Shown: positions 12,122 through 22,150 of the stretch, piece by piece
Layout: every line of letters starts with the position of its first letter
Position numbering within the stretch: position 1 is the first letter of the stretch
Source: Ligustrum vulgare
Taxonomy: Eukaryota > Streptophyta > Magnoliopsida > Lamiales > Oleaceae
Reading direction: 5' to 3'
Length of the DNA: 64,000 nucleotides
NCBI GenBank assembly: GCA_963555705.1
Contig: OY743190.1
Location: forward strand, 37,306,929-37,370,928
Translations under genes and position numbers: made by a program
Notes under the pieces: model-generated
What the model saw: the letters and a program-made list of their open reading frames with translations, nothing else
Databases searched by the model: none
What the model was told of the DNA's origin: nothing

Positions 12122-12471
12122 TAATTTTTATTTAAACAAATCAGGAGAATAGATTTTTTCACCATACTGAGCCATGGGTGCAAAAATTCCATTATCCGAT
12201 GCAATAATGCTTTGTTGTTTAACATAATTATTATATAAATTTATAAATCAATTCATAAACAATAAAATATTTTAAATAACATTTTAATCATACATTTTTT
12301 GAAATCACTTTTAAATCAAACATTTTAAAATATTTTTCAAGAAATCGGTAATTTTGGACTTTATTTCTCATACTCGTCATTTGAAATTGATTTTAGTCTT
12401 TAGAGCCCCAAGTTCTTAACTACAATTTTTATTTTTTTAATCGTAAATAGTTATTACTGTAAATTTGCCAG

Positions 12472-13241
12472 GGTGCCCAGTCCATAAAAGTCCTATATGC
12501 TTGTATCCCGGCCAACCTACGTTGACTACAGATGATCTGCCATGGCTTATTGGTTCTTCAGCAGCAAGAAATTCAAGATTCAAATTCTGGTCAAGAACAT
12601 TTGATAGATCAATTAACCTCAAGTGGCTCCTAATGAATACATTTCCTGATGAATGCCAAGAAGAACAGTTACAAGGTTTTCAACAAAATATCCAAATCGG
12701 ACCTCTTAACATGCACTCGACAACAAGCAAGATTAGTCCCGGTTTCTGGCAAGAAGATAAGGATTGCTTAGATTGGTTAAACTCACAGGATGATGGTTCA
12801 GTCGTCTACATCTCATTTGGAAGTTGGATTACCCCACTCGAGAAAATAAGGATTAATCACTTAGCAATGGCCCTCGAGGCATCCCGGAAGCAATTCCTTT
12901 GGGTTCTAGGGCCCTCGTGGCGCCAAGGGTTACCATTGGGTTACGCTGAGAGAGTGTCTGGACGAGGTGTTAAAATTAATTTTGATATAGATGAATGTTC
13001 ATCTAAAATCCACGAACATCATGCTGTAATTATCAAGATCGATACTGAAGCGGAAGCGTACCTGAATTCATTATTGCGTTTGATTGAACGGGGTTATGGA
13101 CTTCCAACTGATTCGTGGTTTTCTCCTTTTGTTTCTTCTCTGTTGACGGGGATGCAGAGAATTATGAAAAGTCACGCTCAATTGGGGACCATGACCTGTA
13201 TAAATAGTTGTAGGGCAACTATCATGTTTCAATGTTATTAA
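12472..13241 (+). other. Chimeric UGT-LTR reading frame
   Basis: After the UGT frame meets the LTR at 12,968 it stays open for 91 further codons and stops at 13,239-13,241 inside the LTR. A transcript not terminated earlier would encode a UGT lacking the PSPG box with an LTR-encoded tail. Such a protein could not bind UDP-sugar normally. Whether it is made is unknown. Confidence 0.5.
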
Positions 13242-13420
13242 ATTGGCCCCTCATCAATTTAAAACATTGAATCCGTCTCTACACTTTAATCTCACGACAC
13301 TTAATACCCATTAGTCCCGAATAATCTTTAGTGGATCACTTTATTGACTAAATCCTTAAAATAGCACCACACATTTTATTTTATACATGTTTGGCCCCAT
13401 ATTATTGAATTTATCCAACA
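12968..13420 (-). repeat. 3' LTR of the young copia element
   Basis: Spans TGTTAAAATT to TTATCCAACA on the plus strand, 453 bp. It differs from the other LTR only at 13,172. A TATAAATAG sits at about 13,198 on the plus strand, with TATTTATA the minus-strand reading. The plus strand is open for about 90 codons, antisense to element transcription. Confidence 0.95.
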
Positions 13421-13435
13421 ATCTCCCACTGGGCC
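13421..13435 (-). promoter_or_regulatory. Polypurine tract of the young copia element
   Basis: On the minus strand GGCCCAGTGGGAGAT directly precedes the LTR, the usual position and type of the plus-strand primer. Confidence 0.75.
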
Positions 13436-13834
13436 ATACATGTATCCTTACAAATGTGTACAACCTTATGAGCTCAAAAATGTGCTATCATTATTAAGGG
13501 TATTTCCAAACAATCTCGTCCATCAATCATATCAATATAGGATCAAAGCGACTTTCGTTACATTAATCGTAACTAAATCCATCAATGGTCACATATACCA
13601 ATACAACCAAATGACATAGATCAATCATGAGAGTGTAGTATGAAAATTACATGTTATGTGATCCAAACATGCCTATTTTCAATTGGTCCGACTTTATTCC
13701 TTAGGTGAGATCAATACCAAACATAATGTAACAGAGTAGAATGAACTGAATACTTTATTTCTGTACAGAAAATTATCCAAATACACAAATGTGTCCAAAA
13801 CCAAAACATAAAGCAACCAAAATACAAACTCCCA

Positions 13835-16800
13835 CTAAATCATGATATCCTCAAGAAATATTACACCCATACGAGCAGTGTGCTCGTGAAAGACCTTGGG
13901 TGCTAATCCCTTAGTAAGCGGATCCGCAATCATGGAGTTTGTCCCAATATGCTCTATGGAAATCTGTCTACTCTGTACCCTTTCCTTCACAACCAGGAAC
14001 TTAATGTCAATGTGCTTTGACTTAGTTGAACTCCTGTTGTTATTGGAATATAGCACTGCAGAGTTATTGTCACAATATAACTTTAATGGTCTTTCAATTC
14101 CATTCAGAATGCGCAGCCCGGTGACAAAATTTCGCAGCCATATCCCATGATTAGATGCCTCATAACAAGCTACAAATTCTGCTGCCATAGTGGAAGAAGC
14201 TACGAGTGTCTGCTTAGCACTCCTCCAAGAAATGGCTCCTCCAGCTAGCAGGTATATGTAGCCTGATGTGGATCTTCTACTATCTTGGCATCCCGCAAAA
14301 TCAGAATCGGAGTATCCTACGATCTCTAACTTATCCGATCTGCTGTATGTAAGCATGCAATCTCTTGTTCTCTTCAAGTACCTCATAACCCTCTTTGCTG
14401 CTTTCCAATGATCCATCCCAGGGTTACTTAAATATCTGCCTAGCATTCCAACAATGAACGCTATGTCTGGACGTGTACAAACTTGAGCATACATCAGACT
14501 CCCAACAGCTGATGCATAGGGAATCTTTTGCATTTCCTTAACTTCAAGATTATTTTTCGGGCACTGATTGAGACTAAATTTGTCTCCCTTAGCAACAGGG
14601 GTGTCCCCTGGTTTACTATCCTGCATGCCAAACCTTACAAGTACTTTATCGATATAGCTCTTTTGTGATAATCCAAGAATACCCCGAGAGCGGTCCCGGT
14701 GTATCTGAATTCCTAATACGAAAGAGGCGTCCCCAAGATCTTTCATCTCAAAATTCCTTGACAGAAAACTCTTGGTTTCGTGCAACATGCCTATATCATT
14801 AGTGGCAAGCAGTATGTCATCGACATACAAAACCAGGAAAATATGCTTACTCCCACTGAACTTGTGATACACACAATCATCAACAACATTTATCTCAAAA
14901 CCAAACGAGATGATCACTTGATGAAATTTGTAGTACCACTGACGGGAAGCTTGCTTGAGTCCATAGATGGATTTCTTTAATTTGCAAACCATATTCTTCG
15001 AGTCTCCTGACACGAAGTTTTCTGGTTGCACCATATAAATCGTCTCATCAATGTCTCCATTGAGAAACGCCGTCTTTACATCCATCTGATGTAACTCAAG
15101 GTCAAAATGTGCAACAAGTGCCATGACTGTCCTGAAAGAGTCTTTCGTTGAAACCGGAGAGAAAGTCTCTTTGAAGTCAATACCTTCCTTTTGTGTAAAG
15201 CCTTTAGCTACAAGACGAGCCTTATATCTTTCCACATTACCTTTCGAATCCCTTTTGGTTTTAAAAATCCATTTACAACCAATGGGTTTCGCACCTTCTG
15301 GTAATGGGACAAGATCCCAAACTTTATTGTCTTGCATAGACTTATACTCCTCATTCATGGCATCAATCCACTTTTGAGAGTCAGAACCCTTCATGGCCTG
15401 ATGAAAATTGATTGGATCATTTTCCATCATTCCATTATTTTCCTCATGTTCTTGGAGAAATACTACATAGTCATCTGAAATAGCATTTTTCCTTTCTCGA
15501 GTGGATCGCCTTAATGGTATTGTTTGTTGAGGTTGTTGAGTTTGTATTTCTGGATTTTGGATGGGAGTTTCTTCAACATTATCATGCTGAGTTTCCGGAT
15601 GTACTTCTTGATCAATGACAGGTATAGAAACCTGCACATTGTCAAAAGTAACAGTAGGAATCGAAATCGATCCTTCCTCAGCTTCTTCCTCAAAGATAAT
15701 GTCTCTAACCTTATTTCTCCCCCCAAACTCAACATCCTCAAAAAATGTTGCAGTTCCCGTTTCAAAAATTGACTTAAGTGTGGGATTGTAAAATTTGTAG
15801 CCCCTTGATCGCTCAGAATAACCAATAAAGTAGCTGCTAACTGTTTTGGAGTCCAATTTATCCTCATGCGGCCTATAAGGCCTTGCCTCAGCTGGACATC
15901 CCCAAATGTGGAAATGCTTTAGACTAGGCTTTCTGCCTGTCCAAAGCTCATAAGGTGTTTTAGCAGCAGCTTTAGTTGGTATTCTATTCAGAATATAAGC
16001 TGCAGTCTTTAATGCTTCTCCCCAGAGTGATTTTGGCAAAGTAGAATGACTAATCATACTCCTTACCATATCCTTAAGAGTCCTGTTTCGTCTTTCAGCT
16101 ACACCATTCATGCTAGGAGAACCTGGCATGGTGTACTGTGGGACGATTCCACATTCCTCTAGGAATCTAGCAAATGGTCCTGGACGTTGTTCACCTGAAC
16201 CGTCATATCTGCCGTAGTACTCACCACCACGATCAGATCTAACGCTTTTAATTTTCTTGTTGAGTTGATTCTCAACTTCAGCTTTGAAAGCTTTGAACAT
16301 GTCCAGTGACTCAGACTTTTCATGAATAAGATATAGATGCCCATAACGTGAGTAATCGTCTATGAATGATATAAAGTATTGTTGACCATTCCAGGAAGCC
16401 GTAGGGAATGGTCCACAAATATCCGTGTGTATCAATTCTAAGACGTCCGAAGTTCTATTAGCACCTAACCTTCTCGTTTTGGTCTGTTTTCCCTTGATAC
16501 AATCAATACAAACATCAAAGTCCGTAAAGTCGAGGGAATCCAAAATGCCATCTGACACAAGTCGTTCAACTCTAGTTTTTGAGATGTGACCTAAGCGCTT
16601 GTGCCATAGTTTTGCCGAATTTTCTTTATTTAATTTTCGCTTAGTACCACGTGATTCCACATACAAGGTTTCATTATATGACGCAATAGTATCAAGCAAA
16701 TATAGGTTATCGTACGAACATAATGAACCAGTACCAACAATATTTGAATTTAAAGAAAGACTAAACTGACAATTTCCAAAAGAACAATAATATCCTGATT

Positions 16801-17851
16801 TGTCCAATAAGGAAATAGAAACCAAATTCCGTCTAAATGACGGTACAACAAAAGTGTCTTTCAAATCCAAATAAAAACCAGTTCCCAATAATAACCTAAA
16901 AGTTCCTATTGCTTCAACTTCCACCGATTTTCCATCGCCCACAAAGATGAATCTTTCAGCATCACTTGGCTTTCGGCAGAACAGGCAACCCTGCATAGAA
17001 ACACTTATGTGAGTAGTAGCACCAGAATCTAACCACCAAGTGTTTCTAGGTACTGAAGCTAAATTAACCTCAGAACAGACCAAATTAAGAAATGTACCTT
17101 TCTTTGCACGCCAAGCGTTGTATTTGGTACAATCCTTCTTTAAATGTCCAGGTTTCAGGCAAAAGAAACAACCCTCTTTTTCCTTATGTGGCTTCTTTTG
17201 ATCTGGACCCTTAACAGCTTCATATTCTGTTTTTCTTTTCTTGCCCTTATCCTTAGAGGTACTTGCCAAGTTAGCAATTTCAGTTCTATCCTGCTTCAGC
17301 CTTTCTTCCTCTTGCACACAATATGAAATGAGCTCATTTAGAGTCCATTTCTCCCTTTGACAGTTGTAACTGACCTTAAACTGACTGAAATGTGCAGGAA
17401 GCGATATCAATACTAAATGCACGAGCAAGTCATCAGACAAGTCGAGCTTTAGTGCCTTAAGTTTTGAAGCAGTATGAGACATCTTCATGATGTACTCCCT
17501 TATGTTCCCCTTGCCTCTGTACTTCATTGAAATCAAGCTTTGCAGAAGCGTGCTTGTTTCAGCCTTATCGTTTTTAGCAAAACGCTTTTCAAGTTCGGCA
17601 AGGAATTGCTTGGCATTAGTTACCTCTTCAGATACTGCGCCCCTAAAGGCTTCCGGAATGCCGCGCTTAATGATCATTAGACTCATGCGATTTGAGCGTT
17701 CCCACTTCTCAAAGTTCCTCCTGTCATCAGGTGAACTTGCATCCGTAAGAGAAGCCGGTTGCTCAACCCTGAGAGCAAGGTCAAGATCCATGCAGCCGAG
17801 AACAATTAGTGCGTTCTCTTTCCAATCCTTGAAGTTTGACCCATCAAGCAT
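13835..17851 (-). CDS. Copia gag-pol polyprotein, 1,338 aa, intact
   Basis: One uninterrupted frame encodes all copia functions in the usual order. Gag core is about residues 1-210. The CCHC knuckle ([14 protein letters not shown]) is at 228-241. The aspartic protease DSGATTH starts at 275. The GAG-pre-integrase block (LWHKRLGH) is near 414. The integrase catalytic triad is D477, D540 and E586. Reverse transcriptase shows [10 protein letters not shown] near 900 and YVDD at 1,009-1,012. RNase H (DSDFAGC, then KHIDIKF) forms the C terminus. The polyprotein would be cleaved to make particles, copy the RNA and integrate cDNA. The ATG at 17,851 is used because the in-frame lead upstream ([15 protein letters not shown]) has no ATG before a stop. 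Relatives often have such a short lead, so the true start may be lost or reached by splicing (a TATACAG acceptor lies just before it). Confidence 0.93.
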   Translation of the reverse strand: MLDGSNFKDWKENALIVLGCMDLDLALRVEQPASLTDASSPDDRRNFEKWERSNRMSLMIIKRGIPEAFRGAVSEEVTNAKQFLAELEKRFAKNDKAETSTLLQSLISMKYRGKGNIREYIMKMSHTASKLKALKLDLSDDLLVHLVLISLPAHFSQFKVSYNCQREKWTLNELISYCVQEEERLKQDRTEIANLASTSKDKGKKRKTEYEAVKGPDQKKPHKEKEGCFFCLKPGHLKKDCTKYNAWRAKKGTFLNLVCSEVNLASVPRNTWWLDSGATTHISVSMQGCLFCRKPSDAERFIFVGDGKSVEVEAIGTFRLLLGTGFYLDLKDTFVVPSFRRNLVSISLLDKSGYYCSFGNCQFSLSLNSNIVGTGSLCSYDNLYLLDTIASYNETLYVESRGTKRKLNKENSAKLWHKRLGHISKTRVERLVSDGILDSLDFTDFDVCIDCIKGKQTKTRRLGANRTSDVLELIHTDICGPFPTASWNGQQYFISFIDDYSRYGHLYLIHEKSESLDMFKAFKAEVENQLNKKIKSVRSDRGGEYYGRYDGSGEQRPGPFARFLEECGIVPQYTMPGSPSMNGVAERRNRTLKDMVRSMISHSTLPKSLWGEALKTAAYILNRIPTKAAAKTPYELWTGRKPSLKHFHIWGCPAEARPYRPHEDKLDSKTVSSYFIGYSERSRGYKFYNPTLKSIFETGTATFFEDVEFGGRNKVRDIIFEEEAEEGSISIPTVTFDNVQVSIPVIDQEVHPETQHDNVEETPIQNPEIQTQQPQQTIPLRRSTRERKNAISDDYVVFLQEHEENNGMMENDPINFHQAMKGSDSQKWIDAMNEEYKSMQDNKVWDLVPLPEGAKPIGCKWIFKTKRDSKGNVERYKARLVAKGFTQKEGIDFKETFSPVSTKDSFRTVMALVAHFDLELHQMDVKTAFLNGDIDETIYMVQPENFVSGDSKNMVCKLKKSIYGLKQASRQWYYKFHQVIISFGFEINVVDDCVYHKFSGSKHIFLVLYVDDILLATNDIGMLHETKSFLSRNFEMKDLGDASFVLGIQIHRDRSRGILGLSQKSYIDKVLVRFGMQDSKPGDTPVAKGDKFSLNQCPKNNLEVKEMQKIPYASAVGSLMYAQVCTRPDIAFIVGMLGRYLSNPGMDHWKAAKRVMRYLKRTRDCMLTYSRSDKLEIVGYSDSDFAGCQDSRRSTSGYIYLLAGGAISWRSAKQTLVASSTMAAEFVACYEASNHGIWLRNFVTGLRILNGIERPLKLYCDNNSAVLYSNNNRSSTKSKHIDIKFLVVKERVQSRQISIEHIGTNSMIADPLTKGLAPKVFHEHTARMGVIFLEDIMI

Positions 17852-19480
17852 GGGGATTGAGTTAAGATTTGCAGATATTGTGGTAGCAGATGAATTAACT
17901 GTATAGAGAAGAAGATGAAAATAGCTTACATTAGTACTTTATTATGCAAATAATAATTTCAAATAATGGTAAGGCCCATCACAAGATACCTAGCACAACA
18001 TCAATATTTAGTCTTTGGACAGAAATATTAACTTGTAAGTGGTACCTCGATGTAGTAATCAAACACTGACAATAAGACATGTCAACCAATAAACCTTTCT
18101 TTGGACCGATTTATTGATCACACGTTAAACCAAATAATCGTCACGCGTTTATTACCACAGGTGCACGTGAAATTCCAGCCAAACATTGACCTTCCTTTGG
18201 GCCGATCAATATCCGCATGAACAACACACACACAAAACCTTCTAATATTCTAAGTTAATTAATTTCCACAAGAGAGGTTGCTTTGGCAACATGTTGTTTC
18301 AATTAATTCACTTCGAAATATTATATTTCTCAAAAGAGTCCGTCATACCAAAATTTGAACTTGAATTGAATGTTTTGCATATATTTAAGGCTTTAGGATT
18401 TGAATTATGAAATTCAATACTTTAGGATTAAGTAATCATTAAGTTGGATGGTTAAATTGCAATTTAATTAAACTTGATTGGCCAATTATGAAAAAAAAAT
18501 TTTAAACTTGAAGGACTAAATTGCAATTTTCCCAAACTTTAGTGGCCAATTAATTAAAATCATAAACTTTAGGGACTGAATCGTAAAATTCAGAATTCTA
18601 AAAAACCCAACTTAAATGATTTCTTAACTTTAGGGACTTAGTTTGTAAATTCAGAAGTTTGGAGGGCTAACTTAAAAGTTTTATAAACTTAGGGTTTTAT
18701 TAATTATAAAAAAAACAAATCAGGAGGACCTGATGTTAAATAAAGACAGTTTGCGTGAATTGCAGGAAGGCCCTTCAGCACTTCAAAATTGCGATGGAGG
18801 TCCCTGCCCAAAAAAAAAACTGAATTACGCAGCTAGGGTTTTGAAACCCTAGCCGCCGCTCCATCATCCAAGAACGCGGCGCCATCGCTGGCGCCGCCCG
18901 TCACCTGCAGCGCCATCAACGGCGCTGCAACCAAAGACCTGCGTCGCTACGCGCGACGCAGTGAACCACTTCGTCCCCATCGCGCGCGGCGACGCTGCAT
19001 TCCGCCGCGCGCTCTACCCCTTCCGACCTTCATTCTCGTCAACAGCCACAAAACCAACACAAATCCATACACAATAACGCAACAATTCCAATTCGAAAAA
19101 TACAAAAACCAGAACTGAAAATTAACGTGTGAACCCAGATTTTTCGCATATATACATTCACAGATAAGCAGCCGAATAATCCCAAAAAAAAATGAATCCA
19201 AAATACTAAAATCAGGTTTCCAAATTCTTGATTTTGCAGTGTATCAGTGTATGTATATATTTCGAAATATGAAATCAATTTTCTTCAACCCATGTTACGC
19301 ATATATGCATACAGAGAAAAGGGCGATTTGGCTGAATTCATTATACACAGAAAGGAAAAAAAAAATCGGCTAAATTCATTGCTTTTGAAATATGAATCTT
19401 GAAATATACTGAATTCGGCCGGAATCAATTTTAACATACATTCGTTCAAAAAATTGATCTGATAATTCAACACGATGTTG
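17852..19480 (-). other. 1.6-kb 5' leader of the young copia element
   Basis: Non-coding region between PBS and gag in element orientation. Its 18,300-18,700 part repeats words like AGGGACT and ATTGCAATTT. The region at 18,832-19,012 is sharply GC-rich and full of hairpins (separate entry). A minus-strand frame at 18,947-19,201 is open, but nothing supports it as a gene. Confidence 0.6.
18832..19012. other. Cluster of five consecutive stem-loops in the copia leader
   Basis: Five perfect inverted repeats follow one another. CTAGGGTTT/AAACCCTAG is at 18,833-18,852. GCGGCGCC/GGCGCCGC is at 18,876-18,897, loop ATCGCT. TGCAGCGCC/GGCGCTGCA is at 18,906-18,929, loop ATCAAC. CTGCGTCGC/GCGACGCAG is at 18,939-18,961, loop TACGC. 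GCGCGCGGCG/CGCCGCGCGC is at 18,982-19,012, 11-base loop. Local GC content is far above the AT-rich surroundings. In element RNA this lies about 0.5-0.7 kb downstream of the PBS and 1 kb before gag. Confidence 0.85.
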
Positions 19481-19492
19481 GCTCTGATACCA
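19481..19492 (-). promoter_or_regulatory. Primer binding site of the young copia element
   Basis: The minus strand reads TGGTATCAGAGC, the canonical complement of the initiator methionine tRNA 3' end, two bases from the 5' LTR. Confidence 0.95.
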
Positions 19493-19494
19493 CT

Positions 19495-19947
19495 TGTTAA
19501 AATTAATTTTGATATAGATGAATGTTCATCTAAAATCCACGAACATCATGCTGTAATTATCAAGATCGATACTGAAGCGGAAGCGTACCTGAATTCATTA
19601 TTGCGTTTGATTGAACGGGGTTATGGACTTCCAACTGATTCGTGGTTTTCTCCTTTTGTTTCTTCTCTGTTGACGGGGATGCAGAGAATTATGAAAAGCC
19701 ACGCTCAATTGGGGACCATGACCTGTATAAATAGTTGTAGGGCAACTATCATGTTTCAATGTTATTAAATTGGCCCCTCATCAATTTAAAACATTGAATC
19801 CGTCTCTACACTTTAATCTCACGACACTTAATACCCATTAGTCCCGAATAATCTTTAGTGGATCACTTTATTGACTAAATCCTTAAAATAGCACCACACA
19901 TTTTATTTTATACATGTTTGGCCCCATATTATTGAATTTATCCAACA
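19495..19947 (-). repeat. 5' LTR of the young copia element
   Basis: 453 bp with the same TG/CA ends as the other LTR. It is the promoter-bearing LTR for minus-strand transcription and lies immediately before the resumed UGT exon at 19,953. Confidence 0.95.
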
Positions 19948-20325
19948 CGAGGAAGAATCGTTTCATGGGCACCACAAATCGAGGTGCTGCGACAGGAGGC
20001 TGTGGGCTGTTATCTTACACATTGTGGATGGAATTCCATAGTGGAGGCTATACAATGCAAGAAACCTCTTTTGTGCTATCCTGTAGCCGGTGATCAGTTT
20101 GTAAATTGTTCCTACATTGTTGATGCCTGGAAAACTGGAGTAAGGATTAAAGGGTTTGGGGGAAGGGAATTAGAAGATGGGTTTAAAAGGTTGATGGAAG
20201 ACAATGAAATAAGCCAAAGAATCTTGAGATTAAATGAGAAATTATTTGGAAATGAGGGTAGGTCTAAAGCCATGTCTAATCTAGAAAACTTCATCCTTGA
20301 TATCAAGAAATTGGGAGTGACTTGA

Positions 20326-21490
20326 TTTCACTCATTAGGTATATTTCATTAGTAAGCTCACGTTTGAGATTTTTTTTTTTGCCCCTTCCTTCCTTTTTCA
20401 GTAAAGAGCTTTGTAATAGTAATTTCTAGGAGAACGTATTTTTAAAAAGTAGAGAAATTTTTTATTTTATATTAACATTATTTTATGGAAGAATGTATGA
20501 CTTAAAATGAGTTTTTGAAAAAAAAAATAGTGTTGCATTTTTGTCACAAACAAACCCAAGGGGTCATGATGTTTAACAGGTCAAATTACACTTCATAGAA
20601 TTTTTTGCTGCTGAGGATTGGAGTATGGAGATTGTTTAAATAGTCCGTCACTTCGTGGATTGGTGGCCTAATTACAAAGATAGATTAAAAAACATTAATA
20701 TCATTGAATTCGAGTTTCACATTGCCTATAGAGTTAGTGAATGTATCTCTAGGTTCCCAACTATTCAGTAGAGATGCCAATAGGATTAGGGCACATATCT
20801 CATCATTTTAATCTCGATTGAGACCAACTGATTGATAATTACATTCAATTTATTGAGATGTTCTACTACTAGAGCACCTTCAGCCATTTTCAAATCAAAT
20901 GTTTTTTTTCATCTGATGCACTTTGTTATACATAGATGGCTTCTCGTATATATTGGACATCGCCTTCATTAAATTTATCGTGGTTTTCTCTGACACCACA
21001 TTGTGACCAACGTTCTTCGAGTGTCAATCGTATAACACAAGTACAAAAAGATCAAGAAGTTTCCGGTCATTGTATTTCATTCCCTTTCGACTTTTCATTC
21101 AGAGGTGGGAAATGCATTTCTTTTTATTGTACAGATAAACCTCAATCAACATCTTCCAGAATGTAAAGTCCATACCATCGAACTTATAAATTTTCAGCAA
21201 TTTTCCTTCTTTATCAGTCATTGCTCTCAATCAAAACAAAAAGACCTGATATCAATTATTGAGAATTAAAGCACTCTAATATTATTTCATCGTGGGAATT
21301 AATTTGAAGAAGGAAAATTAAATAGCCAATAATACATAAGATATATAGAGGTTCGTCTCAATGTGAGATCATCTTCCCTTGTAGTAATCCAATATAATGA
21401 ATGAAGTTTATAAGAAAAAATAGCACACTTATCTTCTCTACCAATTTTTTCTTCTTTTTGATGGTTTTATCAAAAGCATACCCTATTTAT
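20326..21490. other. UGT downstream region, no gene recognised
   Basis: AT-rich. A 76-codon frame at 20,936-21,166 lacks any family signature. No polyadenylation signal could be assigned with confidence. Confidence 0.4.
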
Positions 21491-22150
21491 AAGAAATAGT
21501 GAATCACCCGTGCGATGCACGGGAAGAAACGTCTGGATAAAAATAATTCAATGTGAAATTAGATGAATCATTTGGATAAAATAAATATATTTCACAAATA
21601 AGAGATAAGATTATCATTTATTGGTTTTATATGACTTCAAATTCAGTTATACTTCTTTGTACACAACATTATTTGTTGATTTTGTTAGTCTTCCATTCTT
21701 ATCACAAATCAAAGTCTTTAATCTGAAACGATTTGTCACTCTAGAAATCACAACATAAAGTTGTCCATGTGTAAACACCAACCGTTTAAGAAGAAGTCCC
21801 ACATTTGAGAATGATTGTATTTGACTCTTATTGATAGTCATGGAATAGGACACCATCAATGAAAATTGTATTCTTTGAAATCTAATAGGTATCCTATAAT
21901 TAGAAGGGCTCAACGAAATCATTAGAATAAAGAACTTGTGTCCTGCATTGATGACAGAAAGAATTTGACCTTCTACAACATAGTCGCCAAGTTTTGTAAC
22001 TATCAACCTTATTCCATTGCACAATCCCTGTATATGATCAATATTTCTCAAAAAGAACTTGTGTCCTTCACTTATCCGCTGCAAAGGTCCACCACATGGT
22101 GCAATAATGATATCCCTGTGTCCAGGCCGTGTATTAAAATCCACTGACAA
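21490..22150 (-). mobile_element. Helitron 3' remnant
   Basis: In minus orientation a Helitron-type helicase C terminus is followed about 125 bases later by the hairpin CCCGTGCATCGCACGGG (7-bp stem; plus-strand 21,507-21,523), then CACTATTTC. Helitron 3' ends have such a hairpin shortly before CTRRT, so the hairpin is right but CTRRT appears decayed to CTATT. The 5' end was not found. Confidence 0.65.
21647..22150 (-). pseudogene. Helitron PIF1-like helicase, C-terminal fragment
   Basis: Blocks in order: LRNIDHIQGLCNGIRL, ISLSPSN, FQRIQFSLMVSYSMTINKSQ and FTHGQLYVVISRVTN. These match the last third of the helicase half of Helitron Rep/helicase proteins, including the conserved SMTINKSQ and HGQLYVxxSR elements. 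About 167 residues remain of a protein usually over 1,300 residues. The N-terminal ATPase part and the Rep domain are missing. Upstream minus-strand sequence (to about 22,900) shows no further helicase blocks I could recognise. Confidence 0.8.

Larger units (their letters stand above)
11066..12471 (+). other. UGT intron, 1.4 kb
   Basis: Begins GTTAGC and ends TTTGCCAG. The phase (codon split after its first base) is confirmed because joining the flanks keeps the UGT frame. It is AT-rich and holds a Stowaway-like MITE with a long TA microsatellite. Nothing else is recognisable. Confidence 0.85.
12968..19947 (-). mobile_element. Young Ty1/copia retrotransposon inserted in UGT exon 2
   Basis: Two 453-bp LTRs with TG/CA ends flank an internal region holding a PBS, a long leader, one uninterrupted gag-pol frame and a polypurine tract, all in minus orientation. 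The 5-bp target duplication CGAGG lies at 12,963-12,967 and 19,948-19,952. Comparing the LTRs base by base I find one difference (13,172 T versus 19,699 C), so insertion is evolutionarily recent. All enzymatic motifs are present, so the element could be autonomous. The lineage within copia was not assigned. Confidence 0.95.
10591..20325 (+). pseudogene. UGT82A1-like: UGT82A1-like UDP-glycosyltransferase gene, disrupted by a copia insertion
   Basis: Coding parts are 10,591-11,065, 12,472-12,967 and 19,953-20,325. Family 1 UGTs transfer sugar from UDP-sugars to small molecules in the cytosol. Visible are the catalytic His18 in FPAQGH, the partner Asp112 in FIVDLLASWA, and the C-terminal PSPG box starting WAPQIEVL with HCGWNS and the closing GDQ. 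The order and wording of blocks (DLPWLIG, FGSW, YPVAGDQFVN) match the UGT82A family best. The intron donor is at 11,066 and the acceptor ends at 12,471, so the split codon gives N-G-C-P. The start is the first ATG before the PAQGH block; an in-frame GTG lies 12 bases upstream. A copia element sits in exon 2 with CGAGG duplicated. Without it the parts total 1,344 bases, exactly 447 residues plus stop, with no other lesion. The native substrate is unknown. Confidence 0.9.

Noticed and set aside
19475..19768. Separate 97-codon gene near the resumed UGT exon
   Set aside because: It is the copia LTR read on the opposite strand and is duplicated in the other LTR.
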